A stretch of DNA of 64,000 bases from JAKAXS01 sp965279065 (lineage in GTDB: Bacteria; Pseudomonadota; Alphaproteobacteria; Rhizobiales; Hyphomicrobiaceae). Location of the stretch: assembly GCA_965279065.1 (NCBI GenBank), contig OZ257134.1, positions 868,001 to 932,000 on the forward strand, written 5' to 3'. Under the pieces are notes generated by a model. The model had not been told where the DNA came from and did no database searches. It was given only the letters and a program-made list of their open reading frames with translations. Position 1 is the stretch's first letter. Each line of letters begins with the position of its first letter. The position numbers were made by a program, and so were the translations under genes. Of this stretch, positions 39,424 through 48,281 are shown piece after piece.

Positions 39424-40320
39424 ATGGCCGACGCCAGACCCTATCATGACCGCGACGGCTTCATCTGGATGGACGGCGGGCTCGTCCCCTGGCGCGAAGC
39501 CAAGATCCACGTCCTGACGCACGGCCTGCACTACGCCAGCGGGGTATTCGAGGGTGAGCGCTCATACGGCGGCGAGATCTTCAAGCTGTCTGAACACACT
39601 GCTCGCCTGATCGAGGGCGCGCGCACGATGGATTTCGAGATCCCCTATTCCGCTGCCGAGATCGATGCCGCCTGCCGCGAGGTCGTCAAGGCGAACAATC
39701 TGTCCGATGGTTACGTTCGCCCCATCGCATTCAGGGGAAGCGAGATGATGGGCGTCTCCGCGCAGAACAACAAGATCCACCTCAGCATCGCCGCCTGGGA
39801 CTGGGGTTCCTACTTCCCGATGGAGCAGCGCCTGAAGGGTATCCGCGTGACGCGCGCCCAGTATCGCCGTCCCGATCCCGCGACGGCGCCGTGCAAGGCG
39901 AAGGCGGCCGGCCTGTACATGATCTGCACGCTCGAGAAGCATCGCGCTGAACGCGCCGGCTACGCCGATGCGTTGATGCTCGACTATCGCGGCCAGGTCG
40001 CGGAGTGCACGGGTGCCAACGTCTTCTTCGTCAAGGACGGTGCCATCCACACGCCGATCCCCGACTGCTTCCTCGACGGCATCACCCGCCGCACTGTCAT
40101 CGGCCTCGCCAAGGCGCGCGGCTTCGACGTGATCGAGCGCGTTATCATGCCGGACGAACTGCCCTCGTTCTCGGAATGCTTCCTGACTGGCACGGCCGCG
40201 GAGGTAACGCCTGTATCCGAGATCGGAGAGGCGACCTACAAGCCGTCCAAGATCTGCGAGCAGCTGATGCACGACTACATGGACCACGTGCAGCCGAAAT
40301 CGCAGCAAGCCGCCGAGTAG
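39424..40320 (+). CDS. ilvE: branched-chain amino acid aminotransferase
   Basis: A 298-residue class IV PLP enzyme that interconverts Val, Leu and Ile with their keto acids. The Schiff-base lysine is probably Lys160 (CKAKAAGLY). Other landmarks are HYASGVFEGERSY near the N-terminus, GQVAECTGANVFFV and FLTGTAAEVTPV. The start is the ATG at 39424, with AAGGAG 9 bases upstream; the frame is open to 39334 but that part overlaps regulatory sequence. Confidence 0.94.
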   Translation: MADARPYHDRDGFIWMDGGLVPWREAKIHVLTHGLHYASGVFEGERSYGGEIFKLSEHTARLIEGARTMDFEIPYSAAEIDAACREVVKANNLSDGYVRPIAFRGSEMMGVSAQNNKIHLSIAAWDWGSYFPMEQRLKGIRVTRAQYRRPDPATAPCKAKAAGLYMICTLEKHRAERAGYADALMLDYRGQVAECTGANVFFVKDGAIHTPIPDCFLDGITRRTVIGLAKARGFDVIERVIMPDELPSFSECFLTGTAAEVTPVSEIGEATYKPSKICEQLMHDYMDHVQPKSQQAAE

Positions 40321-40602
40321 TCAGCTTCGCGCAAGTCAACTCAAGGTCGCGCTTTAGCGCGTGCAGACGTGCATCACTCCGGCGCCCGGAATGCCTGCGG
40401 CAGCAGCGGGTTGACCGGTGTGTTGCTGTGATATGTCAGGTACGCGCCAACGAAATCACAGTCGCGCTAACGCAGGCTGGCGCCTGTTAAGAATCTGTTA
40501 ACTGCTTTGCATGCCCAATCGTGATGGCTCCGCAATTCAAAGAACGGAGCAGCCTTGGGGATGAGGAAAAGCCCGCCACGGTTCTTCCAGCAGGGGACGC
40601 AG

Positions 40603-40791
40603 ATGGCGCAGATTTTGGATTTTCCGGCCTCGCACTCGCGGGCCAGCAGTAATGCCCACACGATGTCGGGCGTTCCCGGCGAGATCGTGATGTTCCCAGG
40701 CGTCCGTTATGAGCGTATCGACGACGTCGCCCCGACGAAATCCAGGAAGCGTCCTGGCACGCGCCGTGATCTGCTCGAGTTGGAAGACTGA
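40603..40791 (+). CDS. small conserved-looking protein, unknown
   Basis: A 62-residue hydrophilic protein (MAQILDFPASHSRASSNAH..., ending RRDLLELED). CAGGGGAC lies just before the ATG. Codon use fits the surrounding genome. The central segment GEIVMFPGVRYERID looks structured and the tail is basic then acidic. No signal peptide and no recognised family. The longer frame from 40555 is less likely. Confidence 0.6.
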   Translation: MAQILDFPASHSRASSNAHTMSGVPGEIVMFPGVRYERIDDVAPTKSRKRPGTRRDLLELED

Positions 40792-40817
40792 TCACCACCC
40801 AGGCGTTCGCTGCGCCG

Positions 40818-41417
40818 TCAACGCGCTGCAGCCAACTTGCCCTTGACGCCGCACAGGCTGCGTTTCAATTCCGTTTCGTTGATCGCCCGATAGGCGATGC
40901 CCTGATCGGGGGCCCGCAAGATCGCCACGCCGCGTTTGGCCGATAGCGATAGCGACCGATCTTCCTTGGTGGACCGCCCCGTCGCCTCTGGCGTCAGCCC
41001 GGCGAATTTCTCATCCGACGTAACCAGCACCAGCGAAATCTCCGTCCGCCGCCCGGGTTGCGCCACCGCGGTGTAGAGACTGTCGCCCTTGTCTGAGAAC
41101 ACCGACATGCTCCAGCCGGCGCCTGGCAGGCTCGCCGTGATCTGCACCGGCCCCTTGGTGCTGTCGAAGCGGCACATGGCGTAGCGCGAATCCGGTCCCA
41201 TGAACGGCAGCGGCTGCGCCCCAGGCGCTATTGCCGGAAGGATCTGCATGGCATTGAGCGGCAGTAGGTCGGCCAGCCGCCCGTAAGCTGATGAAGGCGC
41301 CAGCCGCGGCGCCGCCAGCGTTGCCAGAATGTGCAGGATAAGCACCGCGAACAGTGCCGTCGCCAGCACCCGGAATTTGACGCGCGGCACGCGTGCCAGG
41401 ATGTCGGATAGGGTCAT
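40818..41417 (-). CDS. DUF1254-like membrane-anchored protein
   Basis: A 199-residue protein with one N-terminal helix (VLATALFAVLILHILATLAAP) and an exported domain containing RYAMCRFDSTKGPVQITASLPGAGWSMSVFSDKGD. It forms a pair with the DUF1214-like gene upstream, whose stop it overlaps as ATGA. In Hyphomicrobiales a DUF1214/DUF1254 pair commonly follows a PBP1A-type gene, as here. A role in the envelope is inferred from this linkage; no activity is known to me. Confidence 0.75.
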   Translation of the reverse strand: MTLSDILARVPRVKFRVLATALFAVLILHILATLAAPRLAPSSAYGRLADLLPLNAMQILPAIAPGAQPLPFMGPDSRYAMCRFDSTKGPVQITASLPGAGWSMSVFSDKGDSLYTAVAQPGRRTEISLVLVTSDEKFAGLTPEATGRSTKEDRSLSLSAKRGVAILRAPDQGIAYRAINETELKRSLCGVKGKLAAAR

Positions 41418-42055
41418 CGGCAGGCCACCTGCTCGATCGACGGAATGGGGTTCTTCTCTTCCTCGCGATCCTTCTCCGAGGAGCCTAGACCCAGGTCGAC
41501 GATCGTCAGCACCAGGGCGAGGCGCCCCGCGCCCCCCGTCGGCAGCCAGTTTCCCGGCCGTGCGTCACGCGCCAGCGTCACGGCATAGTCACCGCCCGGC
41601 TTCAGCGCGATCGTATCGCTGGTGAACGCGTAGCGTTCCGCCGGATTGGAAATGACGCGACCGTCGTCGTCGAACACGGCCAGGCTCCACCAGCTGCCGG
41701 CGATATCATGCCCCTTGATGGCATACTCGCACGAAGAATGCAGCCGGCTGCCGTTGTCGTCGTAGCGCGAGACCAGCGTCTGCGCCACTTCGGTGCTCAT
41801 CGGCAGTGTTCCCATGCGCGCGAAGTGCGCGCGCGTGTAGGGGTCCGCGTCCGGTCGTGCCGCCGAAAGCCACGTCACCCACGGCCCCACACGTTCGGTC
41901 GTCAACGCCGACCCGGTATCGACCATGTACCAGGACGAGCCGATCCCCGCGATCAGCACGAAGCCGATAAACATCGCGTAGTCCGCCGCCCGATTGATGA
42001 CGACCGCCACGCGCTTCTTCAGCTGATGCAGGAAGAAATTCATGTTGAGCCGCAT
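41414..42055 (-). CDS. DUF1214-like membrane-anchored protein
   Basis: A 213-residue protein with an N-terminal helix (YAMFIGFVLIAGIGSSWYMV) and an exported domain with GSWWSLAVFDDDGRVISNP and YAFTSDTIALKPGGDYAVTL, in the pattern of DUF1214 proteins. The start codon at 42055 overlaps the stop of the penicillin-binding protein gene (TGATG), so translation is probably coupled; Met at 42043 is an alternative. The open frame continues upstream into that gene but is not coding there. Confidence 0.8.
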   Translation of the reverse strand: MRLNMNFFLHQLKKRVAVVINRAADYAMFIGFVLIAGIGSSWYMVDTGSALTTERVGPWVTWLSAARPDADPYTRAHFARMGTLPMSTEVAQTLVSRYDDNGSRLHSSCEYAIKGHDIAGSWWSLAVFDDDGRVISNPAERYAFTSDTIALKPGGDYAVTLARDARPGNWLPTGGAGRLALVLTIVDLGLGSSEKDREEEKNPIPSIEQVACR

Positions 42056-44376
42056 CAGCGTGGGACCGCCGCACTTGGCCGCTCGCTTGCGGGCGGCTGG
42101 CCCAAAGCGGCCCGATTGTCCTTCTTGGCGGGCGCCGGTGGCCCAGGAGCCGCTGGTGCCGGATCGGCGATGCCGCCGGCCTTTCGCATCGACGCTGCGA
42201 TCTTGCGCAATGTGTCGCGCGCCACGTCCGGCATCAGACTGGTTGCCTTCTGATCCCCCGCGGCCGCCTGCGCGGCGTAGTTGGGGTCGCTCTCCTTGAG
42301 CTGCGCGATGCGCTCCTGCTCCGCGACCTGCGTGGGATGCGGCTTGAGTCCCGGAATCGTCGGAATATCCATGTTCGTGTGCGCGACCGACATGATTGTG
42401 TGCCACAACGGCGCCGCCATGTGGCCGCCCGTCGTGCCGCTCTGCATCGGGCGGTTGTCGTCGTTGCCGAGCCACACCACGCCGACGTATTTGCCGGTGA
42501 ATCCGACGAACCACACGTCGTTCGGGCCGGTACTCGTCCCGGTCTTGCCGACGACGTTGGTGAAGTCAAGAGCGGCCGCTTTGCCGGTGCCGTCCGTGAT
42601 GACCTTCTCCAGCATCTGGTTCATCATCTCGGCGACTTTGGGTTCGACGATCTGCTGCGCCGGCTGCTCGTCGTGTTCGCGGCTGTAAACGAGTTCGCCC
42701 TTTGAGTTGAACACTTCCAGAACGGCATACGGCGTGGCGCTCTTCCCGTTGTTGGCGAACGTGGCGATGCCACCGGCATGCTCCAGCGGCGTAATACCGT
42801 AGTCGCCGAGCGCCATCGAGCAGCTCTTGCGAATTCCGCTGATCCCGAGCCGCTTGGTCATCTCGATGACTTTTTCGCGACCCACGGCGAACGATAGCTC
42901 TGCCGCAACAGTGTTGAGCGAGTCGGCGAGAGCCTTCCATAGCGGCATGCGTCCGCCACCGCCGTGACTGCCGTTATAGTTCTGCGGATGCCAGCGCCCG
43001 CACGAGCGCGACGAATCCCGTACCGACGTATTCGGCGTGTAGCCATTCTCCAGTGCAGTCGCATACACGTATACCTTGAACGACGACCCAGGCTGCCGTT
43101 TGGCGTGCGTTGCTCGGTTGAACTGGCTCTCGCCGTAGTCCGGCCCCCCCACCATCGCCCGCACGGCACCGTCGGTTTCCAGCGCGACGAAGGCGCCCGA
43201 TTTGTAGCGGCTGGCCCGCCCCTGATCCCGGATATTGGCGGTCACCGCCTCATCGGCCTGCCGCTGCAGCGTGGAATCGACAGTCGTCCGCACTGTCAGC
43301 ACGTACTGGTGCTTACCTTCCATGACGCGCTGAACCTCTTCGAATGCCCAGTCCAGATACCAATCTGGGCTGGACGTCGCGCGCGTCTCGATGATCTTGG
43401 CCGGATGCAATCGGGCCTCGTGCACCTGGGCCGGCGTGTAGAAGCCGCTTTCGACCAGGTTCGACAGCACCTCGTTGGTCCGCGCTCGTGACGCCGGCAG
43501 GTTGACGTGGGGTGCAAACTTCGTAGGCGCTTTGTAGAGCCCCGCCAGCATTGCCGACTCCGCCAGGTTGACCTCCCGGATCGACTTGCCGAAGTAATAC
43601 TGCGCCGCCGCCTCGACGCCGAACGCGCCACCGCCCATGTAGGCATGATCCAGATACATCTTCAGAATCTCACGCTTGGTGAAGCGCGATTCCAGAAGGA
43701 ACGACAGAAAGACTTCCTTGATTTTTCGCTGTAGCGAACGCTCCGACGACAGGAACAGGTTCTTGGCCAGCTGCTGCGTCAGCGACGAGCCGCCCTGGAC
43801 GACGTCGTTGGCGCGCAGGTTTTCGATCAACGCGCGCATCGTGCCGAGAACGTCGATGCCGTAGTGCTCGAAGAAGCGCCGGTCTTCCGTGGCCAGCGTC
43901 GCCTTGATGACGGAATCCGGAATCTCCTCCAGTGGCACGGCGTCGTTATGCAGGATACCACGTTGGCCGATTTCGTTGCCGGCCTTGTCAAGGAACTTCA
44001 CGGAATATCGGCCCGTGAGGAACTTGTTCTCGTCGAATTCCAGCAACGCCGGCAGGGCCAAGGCGTACAGCACGACGAAACCACCGACTCCGAGCGTGAA
44101 GGCTTCTGATGCGAATTCGTTCAGTAGACGACGCCAGCCGTAAAGCCGAAAACGTGCAAAAAAGCTTGACCCTGCGTTCCAGTAGTCCTTGCACAGCGCC
44201 CAAGTGTCGGCGATGGTCGAGTCGATCTTGGCGTCGATTCCGAGCCAGTTGATGACTTTGTCGCGGTCGCCCTGCTTGAAGAACCAGTCGCTCAAAGCGT
44301 AAAGCTCCGTCTCAAAGCGTAAGTTATGTCGGGTGGCCACCCCGGCCGGAACGGGGCGGGGTTCGGCCGGAATCAA
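42055..44376 (-). CDS. PBP1A-type bifunctional peptidoglycan synthase
   Basis: A 773-residue class A penicillin-binding protein. A membrane helix (about 92-112) is followed by the glycosyltransferase domain with catalytic Glu164 (ATEDRRFFEHYG) and GGSSLTQQLAKNLFL. The transpeptidase has Ser431 and Lys434 (PGSSFK), SLN in the middle, and KTGTST. The C-terminal 60 residues are Pro/Ala-rich. The start is uncertain: position 44376 is a TTG, and a GTG at 44340 (VATRHNLRF) is an alternative; neither has a strong ribosome binding site. The DUF1214 gene overlaps its stop. Confidence 0.93.
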   Translation of the reverse strand: MIPAEPRPVPAGVATRHNLRFETELYALSDWFFKQGDRDKVINWLGIDAKIDSTIADTWALCKDYWNAGSSFFARFRLYGWRRLLNEFASEAFTLGVGGFVVLYALALPALLEFDENKFLTGRYSVKFLDKAGNEIGQRGILHNDAVPLEEIPDSVIKATLATEDRRFFEHYGIDVLGTMRALIENLRANDVVQGGSSLTQQLAKNLFLSSERSLQRKIKEVFLSFLLESRFTKREILKMYLDHAYMGGGAFGVEAAAQYYFGKSIREVNLAESAMLAGLYKAPTKFAPHVNLPASRARTNEVLSNLVESGFYTPAQVHEARLHPAKIIETRATSSPDWYLDWAFEEVQRVMEGKHQYVLTVRTTVDSTLQRQADEAVTANIRDQGRASRYKSGAFVALETDGAVRAMVGGPDYGESQFNRATHAKRQPGSSFKVYVYATALENGYTPNTSVRDSSRSCGRWHPQNYNGSHGGGGRMPLWKALADSLNTVAAELSFAVGREKVIEMTKRLGISGIRKSCSMALGDYGITPLEHAGGIATFANNGKSATPYAVLEVFNSKGELVYSREHDEQPAQQIVEPKVAEMMNQMLEKVITDGTGKAAALDFTNVVGKTGTSTGPNDVWFVGFTGKYVGVVWLGNDDNRPMQSGTTGGHMAAPLWHTIMSVAHTNMDIPTIPGLKPHPTQVAEQERIAQLKESDPNYAAQAAAGDQKATSLMPDVARDTLRKIAASMRKAGGIADPAPAAPGPPAPAKKDNRAALGQPPASERPSAAVPR

Positions 44377-44433
44377 CCGACCATCAGATTGTGGTTATTT
44401 ATAACCTTTGCACGCAGCGCGCGAGAGGCGAGT

Positions 44434-44886
44434 TTGGCCGAAGAAGCAAAGCCGTTCTGGGAAGTAAAGACCCTGGAGGAAATGTCCCCTGAAGAATGGG
44501 ACATGCTGTGCGATGGCTGCGGCCGCTGCTGCCTGATCAAGCTGGAGGACGAGGATACCGACGAGGTCTACACGACGCGTCTGGCCTGCTCCCTGCTCGA
44601 CGTGGGGTCCTGCCGGTGCCGCGACTACAAGAACCGCCACAAGGTCATGCACGATTGCCTGACCATCGATCCCGAGAGTCTGAAGGCGCTGGACTGGCTG
44701 CCGGACAGCTGCGCCTATCGTCGCCTGGCTGACGGCCGCAGCCTCGCCTGGTGGCACCCGCTCATCTCCGGCAGCCCCGAGACCGTGCACGAAGCCGGTA
44801 TCTCCGTCCGCAGCTTTGCCCGCAGCGAGCGCGGCATCAAGAAGACGTCCTTCCACCGCTACATCATCCAGGATCTGGCAGAGTAG
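44434..44886 (+). CDS. YcgN-like cysteine cluster protein (UPF0260)
   Basis: A 150-residue protein. CDGCGRCC near residue 30 and further cysteines (LACSLLDVGSCRCRDY, HDCLTIDPES, PDSCAYR) form the cluster typical of the YcgN/UPF0260 family, a presumed metal or iron-sulfur binding protein of unknown function. The start is taken as TTG at 44434 (LAEEAKPFWEVKTLEEM), preceded by GAGGCGAG. The frame extends upstream to 44326 but that part overlaps the divergent gene's 5' end and does not look coding. Confidence 0.85.
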   Translation: MAEEAKPFWEVKTLEEMSPEEWDMLCDGCGRCCLIKLEDEDTDEVYTTRLACSLLDVGSCRCRDYKNRHKVMHDCLTIDPESLKALDWLPDSCAYRRLADGRSLAWWHPLISGSPETVHEAGISVRSFARSERGIKKTSFHRYIIQDLAE

Positions 44887-44907
44887 CCAGGCTCGGCCAA
44901 CCACTGC

Positions 44908-47229
44908 TCAGTCGGTGTGCACTAGACTGGGCGCTTGCGGCGGCTCGCAGACGAGATTCCAGACCTTGCGGCACACTTCGCCCTCTTTCCAATAGTCCAT
45001 GTGCCCGCCGCGGCCCAATTGCCTGTTATCGATCCCTTCGAGGAAGTTGACGTCCTGCCCGATCGGATCGTCGATGCGCCACATGTTGGACCAGCTGCCG
45101 ACCTTTCGCATCAGCGTGTGAGGCTTTGAGCCACCCGGTTGTGCCTCGTAGTCGGCAAAATAATAGCGGTAGAGATGCGTCAGTGGTGAGCCGACGGTGA
45201 CGACATCGATACGCTGCACGTCGTACAGGCTCTGCCGATCTTCGTGCGACTTGTTGACGAGGTTGTCGTGGTTGTCGAGGTAGTCGTGCATGATCACCGT
45301 GCCCTGGCTATGCGCCAGGAAGATCAGCCTGCCGATCTGCTGTTGCGCGATGACCTCGTCGATCAGGGCTTCCAGCCGCCGCTGAATTCGCCGCCGGCGC
45401 CGGTAGGCCTTGAAGCTTTCCGCCGTCGTCGCGGCCTCCTCCTTCTCCGGCGGCAGCAGCCAGGTCGCCAACGGCCGGTAACTCGCTCCATACTGGTGGT
45501 CGACGAGATCTCGCCCGATATGCACATAGCTGTTCGACATCTCGATCAGCCTTTGCACGAAGAAGACGAGCACGACGAGCCCGAGCGCGCTGGCACCGAC
45601 GCCGATCGAACCGTCGAGGTGCGCCGGCAGGATCTGCTGGTGCCGCCCGGGCGTGAAGGCCAAGACGGCGTTGACGCAGGCGACGGCGAAAAGTGTCGCG
45701 ACGATCCATGAGCTGGTGATCAGTCGCGGCAGCGACAACTTCCTCTCCCACTTCAGCAATTCGGATGTGCGCGCGATCGATCCGCGGACAGCCAGCAACA
45801 CGGCCACGACGATGCAGATCGCCACAATGGCCCCCGCATTGAGAAGGCTGACCTTGACCAGGAACTCCTTGACCCACGACAGCTGACACACCGAGTCCAC
45901 CTTCACGATCGTGAAGGGGTCAACCGTCGCTGCATCGGGGCAGGTGCCCGCATTGACCATGCCGCGCCGTGCCGCGGATTTATCCAGGTTGGACTGGAAC
46001 AGCAGGTTGATCGTCAAGACCCCGACCAACGGCAGAACCAGCTTCCAGACCATGCCAAGCAGCAGATTGAGCGAAATGGCCAGTGAAGCCCGCGCCAGCG
46101 GTGGCTTGCCTGCGCCCGGTAGAACCAGGCGCTTGAGCGCAACCAGAGTGACAAGGCCTGCCGCCGCAACGGTCGACAACGTCCAGAAATACCAGGCGAT
46201 CATCAGCAGCAGGAAGCCGAACACGAGATAGGCGTTTGGGTTTTCCAGCGCCGTGCTTGGGGCCGTGAACGCATAGATGCCGACCGCCACGATCAGCAGG
46301 AACGAAAACAGTGCCGTCGACAACGACAAGTCTGCCAGGCCCACTTTGCGATGCGCTGTCTGCCGGAAGAACGCGAAGGCCATGACGGAAATCACGCCCA
46401 GGATTGCCGCGACCGTCGCCGGCAGCCGTTCGATTGGCAGCAGTTGCTGCACGGCGAGCACGGCGAAGGCTGTTAGAAAGACAGGTAGCGTAAGGCCCGC
46501 GATCGGCCAGCGCATCAGCCAGTTGGAGATGCTGATCAGCCGCGCGATGACCCAGTGAACGCCGTGCTCGGAGCCTTTGAGCAGGCTCTCACCCAGCACG
46601 AATGGCGACTCCAGAAATAGCTGCACGATCGCCGACGACCGCGACATGTTCGTGTAGCCGATCTTCGACATATCCGCCCAGTAAAGTTCGGATACGATCA
46701 CCTCGCGGTCGTCCAACTCGCACCGCCTGGTGAACGACGCCCACGTCGACGTCTGCTCCGAGCTTTCCGGATCGCGAACATGATTGACCTCGCTCGTGGG
46801 GTTGAACGCGATGCAGCAAGGCACCTGCGCTGCCTTCAGTTCGGTCAACAGTTTTGCGGCCTTGGTTTCATCCAACACACCCCGCAGCGCCCCCCACAGC
46901 GCGTCGCGATTTTTCTTCCGCGCCGCCGCGGTCTTGAACAGCTCGTCGTCAGCCAAGGCTTCGCTCGCTACAACCCGGCACGCATTGCGGAAATCGTCGT
47001 CGTGCTCCAGCCCGATCGCGATGAATTTGTTGTCTTCGGTTCTCGCCACGAGCAGCAGGTCGCTTGTCTGCGGGCGACGCTCCGTGCCGTTGACGTTGTC
47101 GTACGCGCGGAATGTCTCAAGCTGCGGAACGAGATAGCTGTCGATCCAGCCCTCGGTCGTCTCACCGACGCCATGGATGACGATGACGCCAACCTTTTCG
47201 CGTGCCGGTTGATCGTCCTGCATGAGCAC
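44908..47229 (-). CDS. alpha/beta hydrolase split by a membrane domain
   Basis: A 773-residue protein. The N-terminus has a hydrolase oxyanion strand (VIVIHGVGETTEGW, 15-28). Residues about 241-562 form a large membrane domain with roughly eight to ten helices. The nucleophile elbow FLAHSQGTVIMHDYL (Ser641) comes only after it, followed by VVTVGSPLTHLYRYYF and GRGGHMDYWKEG with a possible catalytic His. So an alpha/beta hydrolase fold appears to be interrupted by a membrane insertion, which would hold the active site at the cytoplasmic face. Substrate unknown; a lipid is a natural guess. The convergent neighbour is the YcgN-like gene. Confidence 0.7.
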   Translation of the reverse strand: MLMQDDQPAREKVGVIVIHGVGETTEGWIDSYLVPQLETFRAYDNVNGTERRPQTSDLLLVARTEDNKFIAIGLEHDDDFRNACRVVASEALADDELFKTAAARKKNRDALWGALRGVLDETKAAKLLTELKAAQVPCCIAFNPTSEVNHVRDPESSEQTSTWASFTRRCELDDREVIVSELYWADMSKIGYTNMSRSSAIVQLFLESPFVLGESLLKGSEHGVHWVIARLISISNWLMRWPIAGLTLPVFLTAFAVLAVQQLLPIERLPATVAAILGVISVMAFAFFRQTAHRKVGLADLSLSTALFSFLLIVAVGIYAFTAPSTALENPNAYLVFGFLLLMIAWYFWTLSTVAAAGLVTLVALKRLVLPGAGKPPLARASLAISLNLLLGMVWKLVLPLVGVLTINLLFQSNLDKSAARRGMVNAGTCPDAATVDPFTIVKVDSVCQLSWVKEFLVKVSLLNAGAIVAICIVVAVLLAVRGSIARTSELLKWERKLSLPRLITSSWIVATLFAVACVNAVLAFTPGRHQQILPAHLDGSIGVGASALGLVVLVFFVQRLIEMSNSYVHIGRDLVDHQYGASYRPLATWLLPPEKEEAATTAESFKAYRRRRRIQRRLEALIDEVIAQQQIGRLIFLAHSQGTVIMHDYLDNHDNLVNKSHEDRQSLYDVQRIDVVTVGSPLTHLYRYYFADYEAQPGGSKPHTLMRKVGSWSNMWRIDDPIGQDVNFLEGIDNRQLGRGGHMDYWKEGEVCRKVWNLVCEPPQAPSLVHTD

Positions 47230-47417
47230 CCCTCCCCAAGTTCACCCAAACGGTGCCAGGCGCGCGCATCCCTCAATTTCTCGTTGCGCGAGGCCTCGGC
47301 CCCGCGCTTAGCAGTTTCTTCTTCGCAATTCTGGCCATGGCAGCAAACGTGCGCAGCATGTCCTCGCGGCCGCCAAAACTCAATCGGCGTGCGCCAACTG
47401 TGGCAGGCGGGTACCTA

Positions 47418-48233
47418 TCAATCCCGATCGATAAGAAAGTTGTCGCCCTGCGCCGGTCCGGTGACTTCAGCAGGCGCGTCGGCCTCATCCTTTAGGTTGA
47501 CACCCGACAGCTTGCGGCTGCGCGCCTCCGTCATGAGGTAACCCAGCTTGTGCGCCGCGCCGACGTAGCTCAGGCCTTCCTTGCGCACGTTGGAGATGCA
47601 GTTTCGGCTTTCGTCCGTCATGCCGACGCGCGGGCCGTAGGTCAGGTAGATGCCCATGCTGTCTGGCGACGACAGGCCCGGCCGCTCGCCGATCAGCACC
47701 ACCACCATCTGCGCGCCCAGGATCTGCCCCACCTCATCGCCGACGGCGACGCGGGCCTCCTTGACGACGATGAGCGGGGCGACGTTCCAGCCGTGTTCCT
47801 TCAGCTTCGGCAGCATGACGTCGAGAAACGCTGCCGCATTCTCTTCAATCGCAAATGACGACAAGCCGTCGCCGATGACGAACGCAACATCGTAAGGCGT
47901 CGCAGGCTTTCCAAGCGATTCCAACTTCGCCTTGCTGTCGTCGTCCAGGCGGCGTCCCTTATCGGGTCGCTGCAGATAGACCGGCCTGTTTCCTGCTGCG
48001 CTATGCAGCAGCTCGAACCTCAAACCCCGTTTGTCCAGCGCCTCCTGCAGCCCGAACGTGTCCAGTTCGTGATGCACCGCATTGCGCGCCCGGGCATGCG
48101 CGAGCTGGAACTCGAGATGCGGTTTCGTCGGCAGGCTCGTTCCCGACCGCCCGAGCGCGATCCGCGCCGGAGTATACTGCCTCAACTTCCCCCATGGGTT
48201 GGCGACGACGATCGGGCGGTTGTCATTGCTCAT
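47418..48233 (-). CDS. eutC: ethanolamine ammonia-lyase small subunit
   Basis: A 271-residue subunit of the adenosylcobalamin enzyme that splits ethanolamine into acetaldehyde and ammonia. Landmarks are TPARIALGRSGTSLPT, FVIGDGLSSFAIEENA, VVVLIGERPGLSSPDSMGIYLTYGP and ESRNCISNVRKEGLSY, all characteristic of EutC, which helps bind B12. No microcompartment genes are nearby, so this is the simple cytoplasmic version. The large subunit gene lies about 4.1 kb upstream on the same strand instead of adjacent. Confidence 0.94.
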   Translation of the reverse strand: MSNDNRPIVVANPWGKLRQYTPARIALGRSGTSLPTKPHLEFQLAHARARNAVHHELDTFGLQEALDKRGLRFELLHSAAGNRPVYLQRPDKGRRLDDDSKAKLESLGKPATPYDVAFVIGDGLSSFAIEENAAAFLDVMLPKLKEHGWNVAPLIVVKEARVAVGDEVGQILGAQMVVVLIGERPGLSSPDSMGIYLTYGPRVGMTDESRNCISNVRKEGLSYVGAAHKLGYLMTEARSRKLSGVNLKDEADAPAEVTGPAQGDNFLIDRD

Positions 48234-48281
48234 GGAGATCTCCGTAGGCCGAGGTAGATTGCATTCATCATAGCCTCGCGC

